Below are positions 8,557 to 15,965 of a stretch of DNA of 64,000 nt, piece after piece. Origin of the DNA: Flavobacterium sp. LC2016-12. Its GTDB lineage: Bacteria; Bacteroidota; Bacteroidia; Flavobacteriales; Flavobacteriaceae. A program made the position numbers and the translations under genes. The stretch spans positions 310,001 to 374,000 of the forward strand of contig NZ_JADKPT010000004.1 of assembly GCF_015351595.1 (NCBI RefSeq). The letters run 5' to 3'. Positions within the stretch are counted from its first letter, which is position 1. Every line of letters starts with the position of its first letter. The notes below the pieces were generated by a model, which worked only from the letters and a program-made list of their open reading frames with translations, had not been told where the DNA came from and ran no database searches.

Positions 8557-9156
8557 ATGCCAGTTCAAAAAATAAAAAGAGGATATCGCAAAACGCGTTA
8601 CATTCTTTACAAGGAAACTTTAGTAGATTATAAAGAACACTTTTGGTCTTTTTTAGGATCATTTGTCGGCATCGGAATTCTGGCTTATATCCAATCCATA
8701 CATTTTTCAGGAAATGATGCGGTTTACTTAATTGGTTCTTTTGGCGCGTCGAGTGTTTTGGTTTACGGAATCATTCAAAGTCCGTTTTCACAGCCTCGAA
8801 ATTTAATTGGTGGTCATGTTATTTCCGCCTTCATTGGTGTTACCGTTCATAAAATGGCTCCGGATGTTATTTGGATTGCCGCTCCTTTAGCTGTTTCATT
8901 TGCTATTATCTGTATGCAGATTACTAAAACACTACATCCACCAGGAGGCGCAACGGCACTTATCGCTGTTATTGGTTCTGATAAAATAAAAGCTTTGGGT
9001 TATATGTATGTGTTTTCTCCCGTTTTAGTTGGGTGTTTAATTCTATTTCTGACCGCTCTGGTTTTTAATAATATGACTTCGAGCAGAACTTACCCTAGTC
9101 ACAGCACTTATCATAAACATTATCATAAGATTAGAAAACGCTTATCAGGTAAATAG
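8557..9156 (+). CDS. HPP-family integral membrane protein
   Basis: A 199-residue protein with four or five transmembrane segments and the name-giving HPP motif in TKTLHPPGGATALIAVIGS. HPP proteins of this type are proposed to transport nitrite or other small anions in plastids and cyanobacteria, and the role in Bacteroidetes is not established. It directly follows the ClC gene, suggesting a two-gene anion-transport unit. A basic tail (HSTYHKHYHKIRKRLSGK) faces the cytoplasm by the positive-inside rule. Confidence 0.88.
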   Translation: MPVQKIKRGYRKTRYILYKETLVDYKEHFWSFLGSFVGIGILAYIQSIHFSGNDAVYLIGSFGASSVLVYGIIQSPFSQPRNLIGGHVISAFIGVTVHKMAPDVIWIAAPLAVSFAIICMQITKTLHPPGGATALIAVIGSDKIKALGYMYVFSPVLVGCLILFLTALVFNNMTSSRTYPSHSTYHKHYHKIRKRLSGK

Positions 9157-9221
9157 ATTTTACCAATTAAAATCTTTTCAACAAATCACAATTCCTAATT
9201 CGTAAATCATTAATTATATTT

Positions 9222-9229
9222 TACCTTTG
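9222..9229 (+). promoter_or_regulatory. -7 box of the pRiA4b ORF-3-like gene
   Basis: TACCTTTG matches TAnnTTTG 23 bases before the ATG at 9253, giving this gene its own promoter separate from the HPP gene. Confidence 0.5.
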
Positions 9230-9252
9230 ACCTTTCAATAAAAACAAAGATT

Positions 9253-9792
9253 ATGGTTTATAAATTTAGAGTAATTCTAGACGCCGAAGAAGATATTTTT
9301 AGAGACATTGCAATTCTTGAAGATGATACGCTTGAAGATTTACACAATGCGATCTTCAACGCTTTTGGTTTTGACGGAACGGAAGTTGCTTCATTTTATA
9401 CTTGCGATGAAACTTGGAACCAGGAAGATGAAATTCCACTTTTTGATACTGGCGATGTTCCTGGTGAACAAAGAACCATGAACGATTATCCTTTATCGTC
9501 TATTTTAGATAAAGAAAATACCAAAATCATCTACGTATATGATTTTATCAGTATGTGGACTTTCTTAGTCGAATTGGCTGCTATTGATGAAGAATCTGCT
9601 GGTGCCATTTATCCTGAAACATTATTCTCTCACGGAGAAATGCCGGATGAAGCTACAGAAAAAACCTTCGAAGCCGATATGCACGACGACATCTACGGGG
9701 AATTTGAAGACGATCTTGACGAAGACGACTTAGATATGTTCGAAGGCGATGACAGCTTTGAGGATTATGGGTTTGAGGAAAACTGGAATTAG
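9253..9792 (+). CDS. Plasmid pRiA4b ORF-3-like protein
   Basis: A 179-residue acidic protein. Residues 1-115 match the pRiA4b ORF-3 fold (VYKFRVILDAEEDIFRDIAILEDDTLEDLHNAIFNAFGFD; ASFYTCDETWNQ; YVYDFISMWTFLVEL). The C-terminal 40 residues are a strongly acidic low-complexity tail rich in D and E. The family was named from plasmid and IS passenger genes, but chromosomal copies are common in Flavobacterium and function is unknown. The stop is followed at once by one arm of a palindromic repeat. Confidence 0.82.
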   Translation: MVYKFRVILDAEEDIFRDIAILEDDTLEDLHNAIFNAFGFDGTEVASFYTCDETWNQEDEIPLFDTGDVPGEQRTMNDYPLSSILDKENTKIIYVYDFISMWTFLVELAAIDEESAGAIYPETLFSHGEMPDEATEKTFEADMHDDIYGEFEDDLDEDDLDMFEGDDSFEDYGFEENWN

Positions 9793-9873
9793 GAGAAAGG
9801 TTCAAAGTTACAGAGGCTCAAAGGGTCAGAGGTTTTTGTTTTAAATCTTTGATTTAAAATGTAGGAATATTTT

Positions 9874-9881
9874 TATTTTTG
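9874..9881 (+). promoter_or_regulatory. -7 box inside the repeat-bounded unit
   Basis: TATTTTTG matches TAnnTTTG 24 bases before the ATG at 9906. TTTG at 9848-9851 could be the -33 element. The promoter lies inside the inverted repeat, so the unit carries its own transcription start. Confidence 0.5.
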
Positions 9882-9905
9882 TGTTTAATTTTTTAAATAG
9901 CAAAT

Positions 9906-10265
9906 ATGAAAACTTTTCGAGACCTTTTAATCTGGCAAAAATCAATGAACCTGGTAACTGAAATTTACCAAATAACAAATTCATTTCCTAAAGAAGAAAT
10001 TTATGGGCTATCTTCACAAATTCGAAGAAGTGCAATATCAATACCAAGTAATATAGCAGAAGGTTACGGAAGAGATGGAAATAGTGATTATTTACGATTT
10101 TTAAACATCTCTATTTCATCACTGTTTGAAATACAAACACAACTTGAAATTTCATATAATCTAAAATATATTAATCAAATTCAATTTAATAAGACAAATG
10201 GAGAAAGCAGGGAAATAGAGCGAATGTTAAGTGCTTTTATCAGAAAAATAAAAGACCGAAAATAA
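9906..10265 (+). CDS. Four-helix bundle protein (23S rRNA intervening-sequence protein family)
   Basis: A 119-residue protein with the full family signature: RDLLIWQKSMNLVTEIYQITNSFP at the start, YGLSSQIRRSAISIPSNIAEGYGR in the centre and a helical C-terminus. Relatives are encoded inside 23S rRNA intervening sequences, and the Avd accessory proteins of diversity-generating retroelements share the fold. Here it is not in an rRNA gene. It has its own -7 box and is bracketed by 38-bp inverted repeat arms, as intervening sequences are bracketed by complementary ends. The biochemical role is unknown; the fold makes pentameric, basic, nucleic-acid-binding bundles. Confidence 0.9.
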   Translation: MKTFRDLLIWQKSMNLVTEIYQITNSFPKEEIYGLSSQIRRSAISIPSNIAEGYGRDGNSDYLRFLNISISSLFEIQTQLEISYNLKYINQIQFNKTNGESREIERMLSAFIRKIKDRK

Positions 10266-10308
10266 ACCTTTGCCCCTTTGAACCTCTGCAACTCTGAACC
10301 TAAAAAAT

Positions 10309-11367
10309 ATGATCAACCTTTTCAACACCCACATCGAGACGCTTGCGATACACCGCGTAGGAAACAAAAGCAGAAACGAAGCGATTTTTTTATCGGAACA
10401 GCCTTTTAATTTGAATGATGAAATTGTGCCTTTGATAAAAGAGTACTTTTTTAAACCTTTTAGAGAGAAAGAAGAAAACTATTATCAGTTTGCGCATGAA
10501 GTCGATTTGGATTACAACGACATGTTTAAATATGCAACTGAGATTTTTACTAATCCGGGGAATTTACAAGAGATCTCAAAAAAAATTACAACACATTTAT
10601 TTGAGCAATCAAATCATCCGCATATAAAAAACGGAGAGGTTTATGTAACGTACTTAACGAATTTAAGTATCGACAATAATGTTGTAGATGCTATCGGGAT
10701 TTTTAAAAGTGAGTTACAAGCTGACTTTTTACAATTTGAAGAAAAAGACAGCAACCTGGAAATGATTTTACAGCAAGGTATCAACCTGAGTAAATTAGAT
10801 AAAGGATGTTTGATTTTCAACTATAAAAAAGAAGAAGGATATAAAATTCTGACTGTTGATAGTAACCGTTATGATGCGCGTTACTGGTTAGAGCACTTTT
10901 TATCTGTTGATGCTTTTGAAGATGAAAACTTCATCACTAAAAAATATTTAAAATTCTGCCAAAACTTCGCAAAAGACGTTGTTTTACCAGCAGAAGACAA
11001 GAAAGAGGAAGTAATGTTTATGAACCGATCTGTGAATTATTTCGCTAAAAACGATCAGTTTGAAGAACAAAATTTCCTGAATGAAGTATTAGACAATCCT
11101 GACTTAATTCCTGAATTTAAAAACTATAAAGTTGATAAAGGAGAAAAATACAGCATCGAAGATGTAACCTCATTCCCTATTGCCAATGCAGCAGTTTCTG
11201 ACGCCAGAAAATCGATTAAAAACGTTATTAACCTGGATACCCATATTCAGATTAAAATGGATTTCATCAATCCTGAAAGCGCAGAGAAATTTGTTGAAAA
11301 AGGCTGGGATGAAGAAAAACAAATGTATTACTACTTAGTGTATTTCAATAAAGAAGAAAAAAGCTAA
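10309..11367 (+). CDS. Nucleoid-associated protein (NdpA/YejK family)
   Basis: A 352-residue cytosolic protein matching the 37-kDa nucleoid-associated family (INLFNTHIETLAIHRVGNKSRNEAIFLSEQPFNL at the start; LTNLSIDNNVVDAIGIFKSE; GCLIFNYKKEEGYKILTVDSNRYDARYWLEHFL in the middle). It is expected to bind DNA and the nucleoid, with precise function unclear even in E. coli. It starts 8 bases after the repeat arm that ends the preceding unit. A strong hairpin terminator follows at 11409-11440. Confidence 0.88.
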   Translation: MINLFNTHIETLAIHRVGNKSRNEAIFLSEQPFNLNDEIVPLIKEYFFKPFREKEENYYQFAHEVDLDYNDMFKYATEIFTNPGNLQEISKKITTHLFEQSNHPHIKNGEVYVTYLTNLSIDNNVVDAIGIFKSELQADFLQFEEKDSNLEMILQQGINLSKLDKGCLIFNYKKEEGYKILTVDSNRYDARYWLEHFLSVDAFEDENFITKKYLKFCQNFAKDVVLPAEDKKEEVMFMNRSVNYFAKNDQFEEQNFLNEVLDNPDLIPEFKNYKVDKGEKYSIEDVTSFPIANAAVSDARKSIKNVINLDTHIQIKMDFINPESAEKFVEKGWDEEKQMYYYLVYFNKEEKS

Positions 11368-11408
11368 GAAGTCATTCATTTTCTATTACTTACTTACTAC
11401 AAAAGAAA

Positions 11409-11440
11409 ACGGCAGATACAAATTGTATCTGCCGTTTTTT
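11409..11440. terminator. Intrinsic terminator between convergent genes
   Basis: An ACGGCAGATACAA / TTGTATCTGCCGT stem with an almost absent loop, followed by a T-run, lies between the plus-strand nucleoid gene and the minus-strand tetR gene. It can serve the plus strand and perhaps both. Confidence 0.85.
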
Positions 11441-11460
11441 TATTTAGGTAGCTTCAGATT

Positions 11461-12042
11461 TTACAAGATAGAAAACAGCGCTTTTACTATATCATCATAC
11501 ACTTGCTTATCTCTTTCTCCAGTTCTGGCCAAAACACGAATTCCTGAATAATTATTAAAAATAAATCGGGCTAATACCCTGGCCTCATTAGCTTTGGAAA
11601 TATGTCCTGCCTCCTGCCCTTTTTGAACTACTTTTGTAAACACTTCCTCCATGACCTGGCTGTTATTTTTAACAATTTTTGCTATTTCTTCATCATGCAT
11701 GGCAAGCTCTACAGAAGAATTTACCATAAAACAACCTTTTGTAATTCGGTCTTCCAAACTTTCTATAACAGCTTGTTTAAAAAGATCATGTAGCGTTTCT
11801 TTGATATTCTGAGATTCGTCTAAAAGTTTTATAACCTGATCCTGCGATTGTTTTTGATAACGTTGCAGAGACTGGCTAAATAGCTTTTGCTTATCGCCAA
11901 AAGTATCGTACAAACTAGAACGGCTTAAACCTAAATGTGCTACTAAATCCTGCGCCGACGTTCCGTTGTAACCTTTGTGCCAAAATATTTCAATCGCTTT
12001 GTCTAAAGCCTGATCTTCATTAAATTCTTTTGTTCTAGCCAT
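11461..12042 (-). CDS. TetR/AcrR-family transcriptional regulator
   Basis: A 193-residue regulator with an N-terminal TetR helix-turn-helix at about 8-52 (DQALDKAIEIFWHKGYNGTSAQDLVAHLGLSRSSLYDTFGDKQKLFSQSL) and a helical ligand-binding domain. The DNA site is very likely the palindrome ACGGAACGATCGTTCCGT upstream of the neighbouring dehydrogenase, of which a degenerate copy (12081-12097) sits by this gene's own -7 box. It would therefore repress both the SDR gene and itself. The inducer is unknown, possibly the SDR substrate. Confidence 0.9.
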   Translation of the reverse strand: MARTKEFNEDQALDKAIEIFWHKGYNGTSAQDLVAHLGLSRSSLYDTFGDKQKLFSQSLQRYQKQSQDQVIKLLDESQNIKETLHDLFKQAVIESLEDRITKGCFMVNSSVELAMHDEEIAKIVKNNSQVMEEVFTKVVQKGQEAGHISKANEARVLARFIFNNYSGIRVLARTGERDKQVYDDIVKALFSIL

Positions 12043-12065
12043 GACTTCAAAATTAAATTACTTTA

Positions 12066-12097
12066 CAAAGATACAAAAATACGGAACAATCATTCCT
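12066..12097 (-). promoter_or_regulatory. tetR promoter with degenerate operator
   Basis: On the minus strand TATCTTTG (complement of 12066-12073) is a -7 box 23 bases before the regulator ATG. Just upstream at 12081-12097 lies ACGGAACAATCATTCCT, a weaker copy of the palindrome at 12917-12946. Confidence 0.6.
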
Positions 12098-12114
12098 GAA
12101 TTTCTGCAAAAAAA

Positions 12115-12867
12115 TTAGACTACAGCGTTAACAGTAAGACCACCATCAACTACAATTTCTGATCCTGTAATAAAGGATGCATCATCAGAAGCAAGGAATC
12201 CAACAGTCTTAGCAATTTCAGAAGCCTGTCCAAAACGTTTCAATAAAATTTTCTCTCCTAAAACGGCTCCAAATCCCTCTACTTGTTCTTTTTCTAAACC
12301 TAATTTTCCATAAAGAGGAGTTTCAACAGGACCAGGTGAAACGGCGTTTACTCTAATTTTTCTTGGTGCTAATTCGGTAGCAAAAACTTTATTTAAAGAT
12401 AAAACTGCTGCTTTACTTGAAGCGTAAACACTTGAATTTGGCATACCAACATGAGCGTTTATAGAAGTATTAAAAATAATAGAACCTCCATCGTTTAATA
12501 TTGGTAATACTTTTTGAACTGTAAAATAAACTCCTTTAACATTGACATTCATAATACTGTCATAATGTTCTTCTGAAGCAGACTCAACTGGCGCAAAAGA
12601 TGCAATACCAGCATTTAAAAACAGAATGTCGATTTTTCCGAATTTTGCTTTTACTTCTTCTACTAATGAGTCAATAGATTTCAGGTCTGATTGATCTGAA
12701 ACAATTCCTGTCACATTCAATTCTTGTTCTGCTTTTACCAAAGCTTCTTTATTTCTTCCTGTCACAATTACTTTTGCACCTTTAGCAACTAATTCAGCTG
12801 CTGCTGCATATCCAATTCCGCTGTTTCCTCCAGTTACTATTGCAACTTTGTTTTCTAAATTTTTCAT
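12115..12867 (-). CDS. SDR-family NAD(P)-dependent oxidoreductase
   Basis: A 250-residue classical short-chain dehydrogenase. The cofactor motif TGGNSGIG is at 12-19, NAG at 85-87, and the catalytic S135, Y148 and K152 are in FNTSINAHVGMPNSSVYASSKAAV. The C-terminal ASFITGSEIVVDGG motif supports the tetrameric 3-ketoacyl-reductase/glucose-dehydrogenase-like branch. The substrate is unknown. It lies upstream of tetR on the same strand (72-base gap), and a perfect 30-bp palindrome by its -7 box indicates TetR-type repression, typical of inducible detoxification reductases. Confidence 0.92.
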   Translation of the reverse strand: MKNLENKVAIVTGGNSGIGYAAAAELVAKGAKVIVTGRNKEALVKAEQELNVTGIVSDQSDLKSIDSLVEEVKAKFGKIDILFLNAGIASFAPVESASEEHYDSIMNVNVKGVYFTVQKVLPILNDGGSIIFNTSINAHVGMPNSSVYASSKAAVLSLNKVFATELAPRKIRVNAVSPGPVETPLYGKLGLEKEQVEGFGAVLGEKILLKRFGQASEIAKTVGFLASDDASFITGSEIVVDGGLTVNAVV

Positions 12868-12909
12868 TTTTATTTGTTTTAAGTTATTGATTATTCAATT
12901 ATTATGGTA

Positions 12910-12946
12910 CAAAGGTATAATAACGGAACGATCGTTCCGTTATTAT
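12910..12946 (-). promoter_or_regulatory. SDR promoter with perfect 30-bp TetR operator
   Basis: Bases 12917-12946 form a perfect 30-bp palindrome with core ACGGAACGATCGTTCCGT. The -7 box TACCTTTG (complement of 12910-12917) abuts it, so an occupied operator would block polymerase. A second, imperfect site precedes tetR. Confidence 0.8.
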
Positions 12947-13067
12947 TAATGTTAATATTTAGTTAAAATAATTAACCTCGTAAAAAATACCAATAAACAC
13001 AGGCACTTTATCTATCGAACCATAAACGAAAGAAATTATAAAATGCAAAACATTCTTAATTTATGCT

Positions 13068-13075
13068 TAATTTTG
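13068..13075 (+). promoter_or_regulatory. -7 box of the GAF-protein gene
   Basis: TAATTTTG lies 19 bases before the ATG at 13095 and fits TAnnTTTG. Confidence 0.5.
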
Positions 13076-13094
13076 TAGCCTAAAAACAAAAAAG

Positions 13095-15461
13095 ATGGAT
13101 ATTCATTTACATAACGAAAGTCCTTTTAAAACGATCATTTCTTTTCATAAATTAATCGAATCTTTTGAAGAAATTGCTTCCTCAGATATCGATTATCGTG
13201 CAAACTATGCTAAGGCCATACTAAAACAAATAGAATCAATACCTGAGTTGAGAACAGGAATTGAGGATTATTCTATAATTAAAAATAATGAAGGTTTAAT
13301 TAAATATATTTTAGCTGATCTATTTCCAACAGCTTTAACTCAAAATGAAATAAAAGCAGTTACGATTCCTTTTCAAAATATATCTTTTAATTATACCGAG
13401 CGTTTTAAAAAAATCCTGCGTAATGCCGGTGATGAATTTTATATGGAAATTCGTGATTTTGACGATCATCAGTTCTATATCAACAACTGTTGTTTAATTC
13501 TTAGTAGTTATTACAAACAACACATCGATTTCAACAGACCTTTTTTCTATGACATTCCAGATGAAGAAGGTATCGAAAAACATTATCGCATTTTGTACAA
13601 TGCAGATTTTATGGAAATTACTCCAACAGAAAATGCAATTCAATTAACTCAGGATGATATTGATAACTTAATTGACAATTACGATGATATTGAACTTTGG
13701 AAATCTAAATTTCCGAAAGGAAGCTGGATATTAAAAGGTTTCGGAATTGTTTCTTTGTTTGATGCCACTACAGAAAGTTCTATCTCTAATTTGAAAAGTA
13801 ATTTATTGAAAAAAGATAGAGAATCTGTTACAACTGACGAAGTTGTAGCTAATATTTTCAGATCAATATTTAAAATTCCTGATCTAAAAGTAGGTTTCAT
13901 TATATACAATCCTGAAGAAGAAAAATTTGTCAAACCTGCAAAATTAGAAAGTCAGTTGAAGAGTTTTTTACTTTCACACGATCAGGAAATTGATTGTAAA
14001 AATGCTTTCTTTGGTTGTTCTTTTGAAAATCTATTAAATAATAAAGAGCCGTTTGTTATTTCGAATGTAAACAAATTCATAGCAGAATCTCCAAATAGAA
14101 AATTGGGAGAACATTTGCTAAGTCAAAATATTCAAAGCTGTATTTTTGCACCGGTAATTAAAGACGATCATTTATTGGGCGTTTTAGAATTGGTTTCTTC
14201 AAATTCAAGAGCTTTAAATAGTGTAAATGCTCAAAAACTGGAATTGGTCCTTCCCTATTTAACAGATACTATTGATCGTTATAATACGGATATGCAACAC
14301 CAGATTGAAGCGATCATTCAACGTGAATATACTACGATACACCCTAGTGTTTATTGGAAATTCAGAAAAGAATCTCAGAATTATTTCCAAAATAATAATC
14401 CTACAAAAGATTATATTTTTAAGGAAATTGTCTTCAAAAATGTATACCCTTTGTATGGTCAAATTGATATTAAAGGTTCATCTGAGCATCGAAATGAAAC
14501 GGTAAAAAGAGATTTAAAAAGTCAGCTGAGTACCCTTTTAGAAATTTTTGATAATCAGAAACCAAATACCAATCTGGTTCTTTTGGAACAAAGAAAATTT
14601 GAGTTGGAATCGCTTCGAAACGAATTGGATTTTCCGTTAAAAGCAGATACAGAGCAACATATTCAAAGATATATTGAAGAAGAAATTCACCCGATTTTAA
14701 AAAACACAAAAGGTTCTGCTAAAAACGAAAAATTAGAAGAATTGTATTTTGAAAACCTGGATGAAAAAACAGGTCTGTTTTATCAGGAGAGAAAGAAGTT
14801 TGATAATGCAATGTCTATTATAAACAAGAAACTAGCTTCTGTTCTAGATAGAAAACAATTGGACGCACAGCAAATTTATCCGCATTATTACGAGCGTTTT
14901 AAAACCGATGGTGTCGAGCATAATTTATACATTGGAGCGTCTATTTCGCCAACAAAACCTTTTGATATTATGTATCTGCACAATTTACGTTTGTGGCAGT
15001 TGCAGACTTTATGCGAAATGGAACTGGAGCATCATCAACTTAAAGAATCGCTTCCATATGAATTGGATGTAACTTCTTTAATTTTGGTTTTCAGTGCACC
15101 GCTTTCGATTCGTTTCAGAATGGATGAAAAACGTTTTGATGTTGACGGCACTTATAATGCCAGATATGAAGTCGTGAAAAAACGAATTGACAAGGCAAAT
15201 ATCAAAGGCACACAAGAACGAATTACAGAAAAAGAAAAAATTACAATTGTTTATTCTCAGAATAACGAAGAAACGGAGTATTTGAAATACATCAAATATC
15301 TACAGCACAAAAAAATTCTGGAACCCGCTATCGAACAATTTGAAGTTGAAGATCTTCAGGGTGTTTCGGGCTTGAGAGCAATACGTGTCAAAGTCATTAA
15401 CAATACTGCAAGTCCTGCAAAAAAAATTACCTATCAGGATTTATTAGATGAGCTCAACTAA
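13095..15461 (+). CDS. GAF-domain protein of unknown function
   Basis: A 788-residue cytosolic protein without signal peptide or membrane segment. A GAF-like domain is at about 245-395 (VVANIFRSIFKIPDLKVGFIIYNPEEEKF; CSFENLLNNKEPFVISNVNKF; IQSCIFAPVIKDDHLLGVLELVSSNSR). No histidine kinase, GGDEF or effector domain follows; the C-terminal half is helical with no motif I recognise. Proteins of this length and pattern are conserved in Flavobacteriia. It may sense a small ligand and act through protein contacts. The terminator hairpin begins inside the last codons. Confidence 0.75.
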   Translation: MDIHLHNESPFKTIISFHKLIESFEEIASSDIDYRANYAKAILKQIESIPELRTGIEDYSIIKNNEGLIKYILADLFPTALTQNEIKAVTIPFQNISFNYTERFKKILRNAGDEFYMEIRDFDDHQFYINNCCLILSSYYKQHIDFNRPFFYDIPDEEGIEKHYRILYNADFMEITPTENAIQLTQDDIDNLIDNYDDIELWKSKFPKGSWILKGFGIVSLFDATTESSISNLKSNLLKKDRESVTTDEVVANIFRSIFKIPDLKVGFIIYNPEEEKFVKPAKLESQLKSFLLSHDQEIDCKNAFFGCSFENLLNNKEPFVISNVNKFIAESPNRKLGEHLLSQNIQSCIFAPVIKDDHLLGVLELVSSNSRALNSVNAQKLELVLPYLTDTIDRYNTDMQHQIEAIIQREYTTIHPSVYWKFRKESQNYFQNNNPTKDYIFKEIVFKNVYPLYGQIDIKGSSEHRNETVKRDLKSQLSTLLEIFDNQKPNTNLVLLEQRKFELESLRNELDFPLKADTEQHIQRYIEEEIHPILKNTKGSAKNEKLEELYFENLDEKTGLFYQERKKFDNAMSIINKKLASVLDRKQLDAQQIYPHYYERFKTDGVEHNLYIGASISPTKPFDIMYLHNLRLWQLQTLCEMELEHHQLKESLPYELDVTSLILVFSAPLSIRFRMDEKRFDVDGTYNARYEVVKKRIDKANIKGTQERITEKEKITIVYSQNNEETEYLKYIKYLQHKKILEPAIEQFEVEDLQGVSGLRAIRVKVINNTASPAKKITYQDLLDELN

Positions 15462-15480
15462 TTTAGTTGAGCTTTTTTTT
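15451..15480 (+). terminator. Terminator overlapping the GAF gene stop codon
   Basis: The stem AGCTCAACTAA (15451-15461, including the TAA stop) pairs with TTAGTTGAGCT (15463-15473) and is followed by a T-run. Confidence 0.85.
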
Positions 15481-15627
15481 GGATATTATATTCTGTCTAA
15501 AATTTTAATTCAAGTCATTGATAGCATTCTATGATTACAGTGGGTTTGGAATTAAATTGATTTTACTATCTGCTAGCAACAAAACGTCATATATAAAAAT
15601 CGGATTTAATAATTAATCGTTTAAGTT

Positions 15628-15867
15628 CTATTCCCAAACAAATTCTTTTGCTTTTTGACTTTCCGGGTCGAACCATTCTTCTGTATTTTCGTGAAAGATT
15701 GGAAGCCCATTTTTGTCAATTTTAGCTTGAATTAAGTCACCAACAGGAGCACCATGTAAATATCTAAGTCGTCCAGTTGAATCGAACTTTATCTTCCCGT
15801 CATTAAGTAACGCTTCAAACTTCGGCCATTTTTTGATATTGTCTTTTGTAATCCTAATTTTCCCCAT
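15628..15867 (-). CDS. Small orphan protein (79 aa)
   Basis: MGKIRITKDNIKKWPKFEAL opens a 79-residue soluble protein with a central GRLRYLHGAPVGDLIQAKIDKNGLPIF segment and an acidic end (EEWFDPESQKAKEFVWE). I do not recognise a family. Codon usage looks like the neighbours and the composition is non-repetitive, which supports a real gene. It stands alone between the GAF gene terminator and the HD-Pycsar-effector gene, 98 bases downstream of the latter on the same strand, so it could be its last cistron. Confidence 0.55.
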   Translation of the reverse strand: MGKIRITKDNIKKWPKFEALLNDGKIKFDSTGRLRYLHGAPVGDLIQAKIDKNGLPIFHENTEEWFDPESQKAKEFVWE

Positions 15868-15965
15868 TATTGTCGGTGTATGTTTCTACAATAGTTGCTA
15901 ATTATTTGCTGGACAAGTGCCTGCCTTTTCCAGTTTTCAATATCTATGCTTCTAGGAGTTTAAAA

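Larger units (their letters stand above)
9798..10301. repeat. 38-bp inverted repeat enclosing the four-helix bundle gene (repeat family copy 3)
   Basis: Arms 9798-9835 and 10264-10301 align at 33 of 38 positions as inverted copies. They belong to the AGGTTCAAAG repeat family also found at 1272, 7053 and 20907. In the other copies only about 6-66 bases separate the arms, whereas here a promoter and a complete gene sit between them. The right arm overlaps the gene's stop codon by two bases. Confidence 0.75.

Noticed and set aside
9253..9792. Insertion-sequence remnant because of the pRiA4b ORF-3 family name
   Set aside because: No transposase or terminal repeats of an IS; the family is common on flavobacterial chromosomes.
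9906..10265. Fragment of a 23S rRNA gene with an intervening sequence
   Set aside because: No rRNA sequence flanks the gene; neighbours are ordinary coding genes.
13095..15461. GAF protein as a histidine kinase or diguanylate cyclase
   Set aside because: No H-box, HATPase or GGDEF motif is present.
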